5,873 nt of DNA. It comes from Bacteroidetes bacterium UBA2234 (lineage in GTDB: Bacteria > Bacteroidota > Bacteroidia > NS11-12g > UBA955). The stretch lies in contig DDYM01000031.1 in NCBI GenBank assembly GCA_002347985.1, positions 1,712 through 7,584 of the forward strand, in the 5' to 3' direction. The notes below the pieces were generated by a model. It saw nothing but the letters and a program-made list of their open reading frames with translations, did not search any database and was not told the origin of the DNA. Every line of letters starts with the position of its first letter. The first letter of the stretch is position 1. A program made the position numbers and the translations under genes. Positions 1-5,873 of the stretch are shown piece after piece.

Positions 1-137
1 ACCACATTGGCATCCACAATTGAGATGCTGTTTATTCCATAACTCGAATTAGCGAAACTGGAAGCCTGGGTAACCCATTGCGCTTTAGCAATAACGGCAA
101 AGAGGAAGGTAGAGGCAAGGATAATATAGTTTTTCAT
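1..137 (-). CDS. Secreted protein, N-terminal fragment (partial at window edge)
   Basis: Reading the minus strand from the ATG at 135-137 gives 45 codons that stay open to the window edge, so only the N-terminus is present. It begins MKNYIILASTFLFAVIAKAQ, a textbook signal peptide: Lys near the start, a hydrophobic core, then AKA before Gln, the likely cleavage point. The mature part starts WVTQASSFANSSYGINSISI and continues VDANV. This 'WxxQ..GI.SISIVDAN' pattern resembles the opening of Bacteroidota exported beta-propeller (sialidase/Ycf48-like) proteins that usually carry a C-terminal T9SS type A signal; that is recalled from family knowledge, and neither the propeller nor the signal can be seen here. 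A good promoter candidate lies 36-64 bases upstream, so the gene probably has its own transcript. The presence of a gene is fairly sure; its function is open. Confidence 0.72.
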   Translation of the reverse strand, partial: MKNYIILASTFLFAVIAKAQWVTQASSFANSSYGINSISIVDANV

Positions 138-172
138 TGTAGTGTTATTCAGGATAAGGTTTGAAATCATCG

Positions 173-201
173 TAAAGATAGGAATAAAATAATACCTTCA
201 A
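173..201 (-). promoter_or_regulatory. Candidate Bacteroidota-type promoter for the left-edge secreted protein
   Basis: On the minus strand, TTG (199-201) is followed after 18 bases by TATCTTTA (173-180). This matches the Bacteroidota primary sigma pattern (-33 TTG, -7 TAnnTTTG) except for the last base. The predicted transcription start would fall near 166-168, giving a leader of about 30 bases before the ATG at 137. No Shine-Dalgarno sequence is visible, as is usual in this phylum. It is assigned by eye only. Confidence 0.45.
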
Positions 202-248
202 TGCATGCTGAAAAAAGGGTTCGATTTTCTTTTTTTAGAATACTAAAG

Positions 249-268
249 TTTCGTTTTTTGAAACGAAA
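249..268 (-). terminator. Weak hairpin after the large T9SS-cargo gene, possible terminator
   Basis: TTTCGTTT (249-256) and AAACGAAA (261-268) are perfect reverse complements separated by four bases. On the minus strand the hairpin begins 16 bases after the TAA stop of the upstream gene (285-287), which is where a terminator would be expected. The stem has only two G-C pairs. The downstream side on the minus strand reads CTTTAGTATT, with no real T tract; a run of T lies on the 5' side instead. It is therefore a poor intrinsic terminator and may simply be AT-rich chance structure. Confidence 0.25.
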
Positions 269-284
269 AAAGGTGAACACCGAA

Positions 285-2789
285 TTATCGAAGTACGTTG
301 AGTGTACCCGTTATTTCAATTTTTTCACCTCCGAGTTTTGTCCCGAAAATAATGTTCCAAGTATAGGTTCCTGCTTGCGCTTTGATCCCCTCTCCATAAT
401 ATCCGTCCCAACCCACATAAGGATTGAATGATTCCCAAATTAACTCACCCCATCGGTTGTAAACCAGCGCATGATAAAGATACGGGTCAAAACCGCTCGT
501 AAATACAGGAAGCCAGATCGGATTGTGTTGATCATCATCCGGTGTAAAGGTGTTTGGAATATAATAAAGGAGGGGTTCACGGTATCCAATGTATTGCTTT
601 ATCGAATCCGTACAGCCCAAAGGCGAACTGGCCACTAGCGTAACAAAAAAGCCGGAAATGGTATTGGTAAACGTATGAGATCCGTCTTCTAAATTGCTGC
701 TGCTTCCGTCGCCATAATGCCAAACATAGGATGAGGCTCCTTGGGATCCGTTGTTAAAAGTTATACTCTCTGAAGGAACGCTGAATTCAGCGGGGGAAAA
801 TGAAAAACTCGCCACGGGATCGGCCTCAACACAAAGGTAGTCGCTCAGCAAACTCGAGGCAGCACAACCGCTAACGTTTACCTGAAGTTCAATGTCGTAA
901 CAGCCCGGATAGATTAAACTATAATCAATGCTGGATGCCGTTCCGATTTGTTGCCCATTCGCCAACCAGTTGTAGGTAGCCCCGGCCAGTGCTTGGGTAG
1001 TTAAGGTGCCTTGGAGCGGCGAACATCCGTGCAGAGAATCAGCACTGAAGGACACCGATGGATTGGTGGAAATCAAAATGTTAACGCTCGTTGTATCGGC
1101 ACATTGACCCGGATTGGGCGTGAAAATCGAACTGAACGTACCGAGCTGTTGGGTGTTTACCATCGACGGTAACCAAGATCCCACCAGGCCATTACTCGAT
1201 GTTTGGGGAAGCGCTGGTGCAGGAATTAAGCCAAGGCAAAACGGGCCTTGTGGGGGAAATATAGGTTCGGTTAAGGGCGTCACAAACACTTGGATGCTGT
1301 CATGGCCACCGCAACCGTTGACCGCTGTCGCAACATAATAGGTTATCGATTGAAGAGAGCCTCCAGTATTGGTTAATAGCTGATTGATGCTTCCTCCTGA
1401 ACCCGAAGAAGCCCCAACAATGTTCGGATTCTGGGATGGGTTGTAGTTAAAAATTGAAACTGACGGGCTACTGGAAATGTTGGTGAAAAAATTCGTGCCG
1501 CTGCATAGGGTATCGTAAGGGGGTAAGTTGATTTGAATGGGTGCATTTACCTGTACATTCACCACATCTACGGTTTGACATCCCGTGTTATCCAATCCGT
1601 TGAGCAAGGCTACAAAATTGCCTAAATTTGGATAATGCACGGTGTGAGGTCCAACTCCTGAAGCCGAAGTGGGCGCAGCGTTTGGGGTAAAGTTCCAGGT
1701 GTAACTGTTGCAAAATTGCGAGGCATTCGCATCGAAAACCACCGAATCACCCACGCAAATGTTCAAGGTAGAAGCCGTGATTTGCGGGGCAGGCCCCTGG
1801 AAGGTACCGCCGTTGGGGTTGTTGTTGTTGAATGTTAGGGTAAATCCTGTACTGGCGGAAAAGTTATTGACCAAAAGCGCGTAGCTGGTGCCTGGGGTCA
1901 TGGTGACGCTTTGTATGTAGGCATTATTTACCCCAAATTGGCAGCCTGGCCATTCACTTAAATCCACGTCATTTAGGCTCATTCCGGTCGATCCAGTAGC
2001 ATTCAAGCAAGAACTCGAACAGCATCGAACAGGAGTCCTCGGTCCGCAGGGGTTGTTCGTATTTAACTGATAAAAAATGAAGTCGATGTCATCCAAGGGA
2101 TTGATGGGTGTGATGTCAAAGGTTAAAGGTCCGCCCGTGGCGCAGGTCCAATAAAACCAAGAGGAGTTCGATTCATCAGGCCCGGGCATGTCTAAACAAG
2201 TGCCAGGTTCAGGCTCGTCGTTGTTTAGTCCTCCTCCGCTGAGCGATGCCACACTTACCGGGTTTTGGTTGCATAAGAAAGCTGCCCCGTTGCAGTCCGC
2301 ACCTGGATTGGCGGTAGGGGTGTAGCTGTTGATGCAAAGCTCGAAAGTGCCTTGGTTGTTGGTGGGGGTTGAAACGCGAATGTAATAGGTGTTTCCAGGA
2401 ACAAGCGCACCTTTATAAAGTTGGGTGGTTCCAAAACCGGGTGTTCCGTTCGCACAATTTAATTCGTTTAGATTCCCACCGCATATTCCATCATACAAGG
2501 CTAAACGGGGCTGACCCATGCTCCCTCCACCACCGATTCCACTGGCCGAAAGTAATACGTCTGTACCTAATGCCGTGAATGAAAACCAAACATCTTGCGA
2601 AGCATTGGCTGGCCAACAGGTGGGTAAACCGTATGAACCTACTGTGGCGCCCACATTGGTAAAAAATCCATTTCCAGAGCAGTAATTCAATACGTTATTG
2701 ATGGGAGTAGCCTGGGCGCAATCGTCGCCTTGCCCTAATACTACAAAGGGAATCCAAAGGATTAACGCATAGAATAGCAGTTTTGGCAT
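285..2789 (-). CDS. Secreted multidomain PKD/Ig-like protein with T9SS type B sorting domain (gliding motility-associated C-terminal domain)
   Basis: An 834-aa exported, probably cell-surface or released protein. Residues 1-19 form a signal peptide (Lys3, hydrophobic core, VLG before Gln20). Two Cys-rich domains follow. The first is about 23-157 and includes a 'DVWFSFTA' strand at 66-73. The second is about 163-322, with WFYW at 211-214, DDIDFIFYQL at 233-242, and Cys256, Cys257, Cys261 and Cys283. Then come PKD/Ig-like modules: about 333-416 (YTWNF at 363-367), 417-505 (PKD-like, with 'NPNIVGASSGSGG'), 506-575, 576-655, and a clear PKD domain at 657-738 (SYVWHYGDGS at 687-696). The C-terminus, 740-834, matches the CHU_C/type B sorting domain: IPNTFTP (744-750), VYNRWGEL (776-783), GWDG (793-796), GTYTWNI (807-813) and a final VLR. 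In this family the domain directs export through T9SS and, in studied cases, surface attachment. The ATG at 2789 is directly followed by the signal peptide, which fixes the start. Binding target is unknown; an adhesin-like role is inference. Confidence 0.9.
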   Translation of the reverse strand: MPKLLFYALILWIPFVVLGQGDDCAQATPINNVLNYCSGNGFFTNVGATVGSYGLPTCWPANASQDVWFSFTALGTDVLLSASGIGGGGSMGQPRLALYDGICGGNLNELNCANGTPGFGTTQLYKGALVPGNTYYIRVSTPTNNQGTFELCINSYTPTANPGADCNGAAFLCNQNPVSVASLSGGGLNNDEPEPGTCLDMPGPDESNSSWFYWTCATGGPLTFDITPINPLDDIDFIFYQLNTNNPCGPRTPVRCCSSSCLNATGSTGMSLNDVDLSEWPGCQFGVNNAYIQSVTMTPGTSYALLVNNFSASTGFTLTFNNNNPNGGTFQGPAPQITASTLNICVGDSVVFDANASQFCNSYTWNFTPNAAPTSASGVGPHTVHYPNLGNFVALLNGLDNTGCQTVDVVNVQVNAPIQINLPPYDTLCSGTNFFTNISSSPSVSIFNYNPSQNPNIVGASSGSGGSINQLLTNTGGSLQSITYYVATAVNGCGGHDSIQVFVTPLTEPIFPPQGPFCLGLIPAPALPQTSSNGLVGSWLPSMVNTQQLGTFSSIFTPNPGQCADTTSVNILISTNPSVSFSADSLHGCSPLQGTLTTQALAGATYNWLANGQQIGTASSIDYSLIYPGCYDIELQVNVSGCAASSLLSDYLCVEADPVASFSFSPAEFSVPSESITFNNGSQGASSYVWHYGDGSSSNLEDGSHTFTNTISGFFVTLVASSPLGCTDSIKQYIGYREPLLYYIPNTFTPDDDQHNPIWLPVFTSGFDPYLYHALVYNRWGELIWESFNPYVGWDGYYGEGIKAQAGTYTWNIIFGTKLGGEKIEITGTLNVLR

Positions 2790-2802
2790 CGGGTTGTTAG
2801 AC

Positions 2803-2810
2803 GAAAGTTA
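2803..2810 (-). promoter_or_regulatory. Weak -7-like element upstream of the large surface-protein gene
   Basis: The minus strand reads TAACTTTC here, one base from the Bacteroidota -7 consensus TAnnTTTG, and it sits 14-21 bases before the ATG at 2789. No TTG is found at the expected -33 distance; that stretch is occupied by the palindrome region. If used, the leader would be very short (roughly 6-9 bases). The alternative is read-through from the peptidase gene 54 bases upstream. Support is weak. Confidence 0.2.
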
Positions 2811-2825
2811 ATCATTTTAGTTGGT

Positions 2826-2849
2826 AATTAAGTTAATGTTAACTTAATT
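2826..2849. repeat. Perfect AT-rich palindrome (11-bp arms, 2-base centre)
   Basis: AATTAAGTTAA (2826-2836) and TTAACTTAATT (2839-2849) are exact reverse complements around a TG centre. The palindrome includes the TAA stop of the M1 peptidase gene (2844-2846) and lies 37-60 bases upstream of the next start codon. With one G-C pair per arm and no T tract on the minus strand, it is a weak RNA hairpin, so an intrinsic terminator is unlikely. A dimeric regulator site upstream of the large surface-protein gene is an alternative, but this is inference. Confidence 0.5.
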
Positions 2850-5216
2850 TTTTATCGCGTCTACCCTTTTTTGCCGTTGCATCGGGTTTTCTTTGGGTTG
2901 ATTTTGCTTAAATAATTGATAGCGTGAGGGTTGAATTATCTCAGGCCAGGTATTGTTGTTTAAGTCCACATCCGCAGTTTCAAGAAAGGGATCCAAACGA
3001 ATTTCCTTTACTTCCTTGTCGAAAATAAACACCTTCGATACCTTGTCTTCGTATTGTCGCCAAATTTCAACAGGTATCCGCTGTATTTCGGTGCTGTCAT
3101 CTGCGAAGGTAAATCGCAAGATTAAGGGCATGACCATGCCGCCAATATTCTCAAAATTCACCTCGTAAAAATGTTTTCCTGCGTTCAAGAGCGCTAAATC
3201 TTTGTCGCTGGTTTTGGTCTTGAATTCCTCGTACTCTTGTTGGTCCAAAGCATCCACGAAATACAGGTTGCGCTTTGCGTAATAATCATCGATGAGGGTG
3301 TCGCGCTCGTTGACCGTTTGTTTGATGGAATGCTCGTTGCGTGTGACACCAATATGCACATCTTTTTCATTGGCTTGCTCTTTTAGAAATGCTTTTTCAA
3401 CCGCAGGATTTTGGCTATTCAATTGAAACCACTTTACCTCTTTAATGGCGATATCTACGGGCTGTGTTCCGTAAAACCAACCACGCCAAAACCAATCAAG
3501 ATCCACCGCAGAGGCGTCTTCCATGGTGCGGAAGAAATCGGCGGGGGCAGGATGCTTATAAGCCCAACGATTGCAATATTCTTTGAAAGCGTAGTCGAAC
3601 AACTCTCTACCCATGATCGTTTCGCGCAAAATATTCAATCCTGTAGCGGGCTTGGCGTAAGCATTGGGACCAAAATTGATAATGTTCTCAGAGTTGGTCA
3701 TAATGGGCTCAAGTTGATCCTTGGGCATCTTCATGTAATCCACAATTTTGTGTGCCGGACCCCGCTGCGATGGGTAGTTGTTGTCAAACTCCTGCTCTGT
3801 TAGGAACTGCACAAACGTATTCAAGCCTTCGTCCATCCACGACCAGTTTCTCTCATCCGAATTGATAATCATAGGAAAGAAATTGTGTCCTACCTCATGA
3901 ATAATCACGCCAATCATGCCGTATTTGGTACGTGAGCTGTAAGTTCCGTCTTCGTCGGTTCTGCCGTAGTTGAAGCAAATCATTGGGTATTCCATACCGC
4001 TTGATGCCTCTACGCTGATGGCCACTGGATATTGGTAGGGCGTGGTGTATTTGCTATAGGTTTTGATGGTATGGGCCACCACTTTGGTAGAGTATTTACG
4101 ATACAGACCGTAAGCTTCTTTTCCGTAGTAGCTCATACAATGAATGCGTTTTCCTTCCACAAATTCAGGCATGGCGTCCCAAACAAACTTTCTTGAACTA
4201 CCCCAAGCAAAATCGCGGACGTTGGTTGCTTTGTAGTGCCAAGTTTTGGTTTGAGTGGTATCGCGATGTTGTTCGCGGTATTTTGCTTCTTCAAGCGTTA
4301 CGATTTCTGTAGGTCCCATGGTGCCGTTGGCGGCAGCGACATTGGCAGCTGTTATTTTTTGCACGGCATTCCAACGTTTTAATTGGTCGGCCGTTAACAC
4401 CTCGCTGTAATTTTGACATTCTCCTGTTGCGGCGATTACGTGATCGGCGGGGACTGTCATTTGGACATCGAAGTTGCCAAAAATCAAACTAAACTCTCCT
4501 CTACCGGTAAATTGTTTGTGGTTCCAACCTTGATAGTCGCTGTATACACACATTCTCGGATACCATTGTGAAATCGTGAAAATGTGGTTGCCGTCTTTCG
4601 GGAAGTATTCGTAGCCTCCGCGGCCCCCGATTTTCTGGCGCTCCGGGATTTTATAATTCCATTTTACATTGAAAACGTATTTCTGCTTGCTCGCCAAAGG
4701 CTTTGGCAAGTCAACGCGCATCATCGTTTGATTGATTACAAAGTGAAGTGGATTGCCTTGGGCATCGGTTACAGAAAGCACGTTGGCGCCATAACCGGCA
4801 AGTTTTGTCTTTACATCCAACCCATCGATTTGTCCGGGTGTGATTGGAAGACTCTTACCGCTTTCGTTGAAGTTATTGTTTTCACCATTGGGATTGTGCT
4901 CATTTTCATCCAGTTGCAACCACAAATAAGTAAGAACATCGGGGGAATTATTGAAGTATGTGATGGTTTCTTCCCCATGCAAATACTGCTTTTTCTCATC
5001 CAATCGCGCCTGAATTTTGTAATCGGCACGTTGCTGCCAATATTCATGTCCCGGTGCTCCCGAAGCCGTTCTATAACTGTTGGCATCTGGCAAAATTGTT
5101 CCGAGTTGCTCGAATTTATTGCCGTGGTTGGACGTAGGATTGTTTTGAAGGTTTTGTGCGTTTGAAACTGCGATAATCATCGCGAACGACAAGAAAAGTG
5201 AGTAAATTTTTTTCAT
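2844..5216 (-). CDS. Secreted M1-family zinc metallopeptidase (aminopeptidase-like)
   Basis: A 790-aa gluzincin peptidase, expected to trim N-terminal residues from peptides outside the cytoplasm. With the ATG at 5214-5216 as residue 1, residues 1-20 are a signal peptide (MKKIYSLF... ending SNA, then Gln21). A beta-sandwich N-terminal domain follows, then the catalytic domain with all key M1 motifs. The exopeptidase motif GMEYP starts at 407. The zinc site is HEVGH at 440-444, with the third ligand Glu463 in WMDEG, exactly the HEXXH-x18-E spacing. The probable transition-state Tyr520 lies in AYAKP. The C-terminal part (about 590 onward, 'FYGTQPVDIAIKEVKWF') is beta-rich in look and typical of Bacteroidota members; there is no clear T9SS sorting domain, so the periplasm or outer-membrane face is likely. 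The frame is open 20 codons further, to an ATG at 5276 that overlaps the hupE-like stop. I prefer 5216 because the signal peptide begins there and a -7 promoter element lies inside the extension. The catalytic call is very sure; the substrate is unknown. Confidence 0.93.
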   Translation of the reverse strand: MKKIYSLFLSFAMIIAVSNAQNLQNNPTSNHGNKFEQLGTILPDANSYRTASGAPGHEYWQQRADYKIQARLDEKKQYLHGEETITYFNNSPDVLTYLWLQLDENEHNPNGENNNFNESGKSLPITPGQIDGLDVKTKLAGYGANVLSVTDAQGNPLHFVINQTMMRVDLPKPLASKQKYVFNVKWNYKIPERQKIGGRGGYEYFPKDGNHIFTISQWYPRMCVYSDYQGWNHKQFTGRGEFSLIFGNFDVQMTVPADHVIAATGECQNYSEVLTADQLKRWNAVQKITAANVAAANGTMGPTEIVTLEEAKYREQHRDTTQTKTWHYKATNVRDFAWGSSRKFVWDAMPEFVEGKRIHCMSYYGKEAYGLYRKYSTKVVAHTIKTYSKYTTPYQYPVAISVEASSGMEYPMICFNYGRTDEDGTYSSRTKYGMIGVIIHEVGHNFFPMIINSDERNWSWMDEGLNTFVQFLTEQEFDNNYPSQRGPAHKIVDYMKMPKDQLEPIMTNSENIINFGPNAYAKPATGLNILRETIMGRELFDYAFKEYCNRWAYKHPAPADFFRTMEDASAVDLDWFWRGWFYGTQPVDIAIKEVKWFQLNSQNPAVEKAFLKEQANEKDVHIGVTRNEHSIKQTVNERDTLIDDYYAKRNLYFVDALDQQEYEEFKTKTSDKDLALLNAGKHFYEVNFENIGGMVMPLILRFTFADDSTEIQRIPVEIWRQYEDKVSKVFIFDKEVKEIRLDPFLETADVDLNNNTWPEIIQPSRYQLFKQNQPKENPMQRQKRVDAIKN

Positions 5217-5256
5217 CAAAGTAGAATTTCTATCCGCTAGTGAAACGGACATTTTA

Positions 5257-5264
5257 CAAAAATA
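5257..5264 (-). promoter_or_regulatory. -7-like promoter element before the M1 peptidase
   Basis: The minus strand reads TATTTTTG, an exact match to the Bacteroidota -7 consensus TAnnTTTG. A transcription start about 5-8 bases downstream would leave a leader of roughly 35 bases before the ATG at 5216, and would exclude the upstream ATG at 5276. No TTG sits at the expected -33 position (that stretch, near 5282-5286, lies in the 3' end of the HupE-like gene and reads TGTTTT), so the promoter is incomplete. An AT-rich chance match is possible. Confidence 0.35.
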
Positions 5265-5275
5265 CACAAAAGGCA

Positions 5276-5869
5276 TTAAAACATGGCATTGGCCCGCTCT
5301 AGCATGAGGTACATCGCCATCAAACCCACCGGAATCGCAATGCCTCGCACCAGATAAAATTTGGGAACATGGGCATATTGATTGAGTGAAGTAATTGTGA
5401 CGAGAGAAAATAGCACGATCAAGATCTGACCCACTTCCAATCCGAGATTAAAAAACAACAACGGCTGAAGAATATCGGCTTGTGCCCCCAACAAAGACCG
5501 GAGCATATTGCTAAATCCAAGGCCGTGTATAAACCCAAAAAACAAGGTGATTGCATACACTTTTTGGTCTTTCTGAACAATCTGATTTTCATCGCGCTCC
5601 ACTTGAAACCATCGAAAAATGGCAGAAAGAAAAATGGTGAGCGGGATGGCAAATTCTATGATGGCGCTGGGCACTTTAACGACATTCAAAACGCTCAAAG
5701 CCAATGTAATAGAGTGACCAATGGTAAAGGCGGTGATAAGAATCAACCAATCCCAATTCTTGAAACTATAAATGCTACATAGGATCAACAAGAACAGCAT
5801 ATGATCATAACCCGCCAAATCGGTGATATGCTCGAAACCCGTTTGAAACCATAAGAAATTTTCGCTCAT
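5276..5869 (-). CDS. HupE/UreJ-family integral membrane protein
   Basis: A 197-aa protein with about six hydrophobic segments (roughly 23-36, 41-62, 66-86, 104-122, 134-158, 172-190) and no cleavable signal peptide, so it sits in the inner membrane. Family landmarks are visible: FEH at 12-14, YDHMLF at 21-26 at the start of helix 1, FTIGHS at 48-53 in helix 2, FGFIHGLGFS at 111-120 in helix 4, and NLGLEVGQ at 141-148 in helix 5. The conserved His/Asp residues in the helices suit a metal-transport role; some relatives (HupE) are nickel permeases linked to hydrogenase, and UreJ is linked to urease. No hydrogenase or urease gene is present here, so the substrate should not be assumed to be nickel. 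Length and N-terminus agree with Bacteroidota members, so the ATG at 5869 looks right, although only four bases upstream are visible. The TAA stop shares one base with an in-frame ATG of the peptidase gene, suggesting co-transcription. Confidence 0.88.
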   Translation of the reverse strand: MSENFLWFQTGFEHITDLAGYDHMLFLLILCSIYSFKNWDWLILITAFTIGHSITLALSVLNVVKVPSAIIEFAIPLTIFLSAIFRWFQVERDENQIVQKDQKVYAITLFFGFIHGLGFSNMLRSLLGAQADILQPLLFFNLGLEVGQILIVLFSLVTITSLNQYAHVPKFYLVRGIAIPVGLMAMYLMLERANAMF

Positions 5870-5873
5870 TGCA

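Larger units (their letters stand above)
138..284. other. 147-base intergenic spacer
   Basis: This spacer separates two minus-strand genes. It is strongly AT-rich compared with the flanking coding DNA, with several homopolymer runs of A or T (for example around 228-236 and 254-259). It contains the weak hairpin at 249-268 and the promoter candidate at 173-201. The short plus-strand ORF that begins at 201 crosses this spacer into the 3' end of the large gene; it has no recognisable protein features and was not called. Confidence 0.6.

Noticed and set aside
201..431. 76-codon plus-strand open frame crossing the spacer and the 3' end of the large gene
   Set aside because: Its start lies in the AT-rich spacer inside the promoter candidate for the opposite strand, and most of its length is antisense to the conserved sorting domain. 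Its Lys/Phe/Arg-rich start reflects A/T runs rather than protein constraint.
1803..1825. Short GTT-rich run (four consecutive Asn codons) in the large surface-protein gene
   Set aside because: It is only a few units long, in frame, and sits in an Asn/Gly-rich linker before a PKD-like domain. It is too short to argue for phase variation.
3411..3803. 130-codon plus-strand open frame opposite the peptidase catalytic region
   Set aside because: It is a shadow of the conserved coding frame on the other strand; its product has no signal peptide, domain or plausible start context.
4584..5165. 193-codon plus-strand open frame opposite the M1 peptidase gene
   Set aside because: It lies wholly antisense to a strongly supported peptidase gene with conserved motifs. 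Its translation shows no recognisable domain, and there is no promoter or coherent neighbour on the plus strand.
5480..5782. 100-codon plus-strand open frame opposite the HupE-like gene
   Set aside because: It is antisense to a recognised membrane protein gene, with no hydrophobic pattern or motif of its own.
5276..5869. Calling the HupE-like gene a dedicated hydrogenase or urease nickel permease
   Set aside because: Family membership is clear, but no hydrogenase, urease or nickel-chaperone gene is in the window and no nickel riboswitch is visible, so substrate and partner cannot be assigned.
1..5873. Mobile element, CRISPR array, tRNA/rRNA or defence system
   Set aside because: I found no transposase or integrase, no regularly spaced direct repeats, no cloverleaf-like sequence and no defence-type domain. 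Gene density and composition look uniform.

Overview
The window looks like an ordinary chromosomal stretch from a member of the Bacteroidota, probably a Flavobacteriales-like lineage. Three things point there. One protein ends in the CHU_C/gliding-motility type C-terminal domain that serves as a type B signal for the type IX secretion system (T9SS), which is a hallmark of this phylum. Three genes encode a signal peptide followed by a mature N-terminal Gln. Spacers hold TAnnTTTG-like -7 promoter elements, and no Shine-Dalgarno sequences are visible. The exact genus cannot be read from the sequence.

All genes lie on the minus strand, so transcription runs from high to low coordinates. At 5276-5869 is a six-helix HupE/UreJ-family membrane protein. 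Its stop codon overlaps an in-frame ATG of the next gene by one base. That gene is a secreted M1-family zinc metallopeptidase; its best start is 5216, giving 790 aa. After a 54-base spacer that carries a perfect AT-rich palindrome comes an 834-aa multidomain surface or secreted protein (2789 to 285). It has two Cys-rich N-terminal domains, several PKD/Ig-like domains and a T9SS type B sorting domain. A 147-base spacer then holds a weak hairpin and a good promoter candidate. It leads into the first 45 codons of another secreted protein, which runs off the left edge of the window.

The first two genes are probably co-transcribed. The peptidase and the two T9SS-like or exported proteins all act outside the cytoplasm, but nothing in the sequence ties them into one pathway. 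No mobile element, CRISPR array, tRNA, rRNA or defence gene was found, and I see no convincing evidence of a new multi-gene system. The most useful leads are the HupE-like/M1 gene pair with its conflicting start signals, the palindrome at 2826-2849, and the paired Cys-rich domains of the large surface protein.
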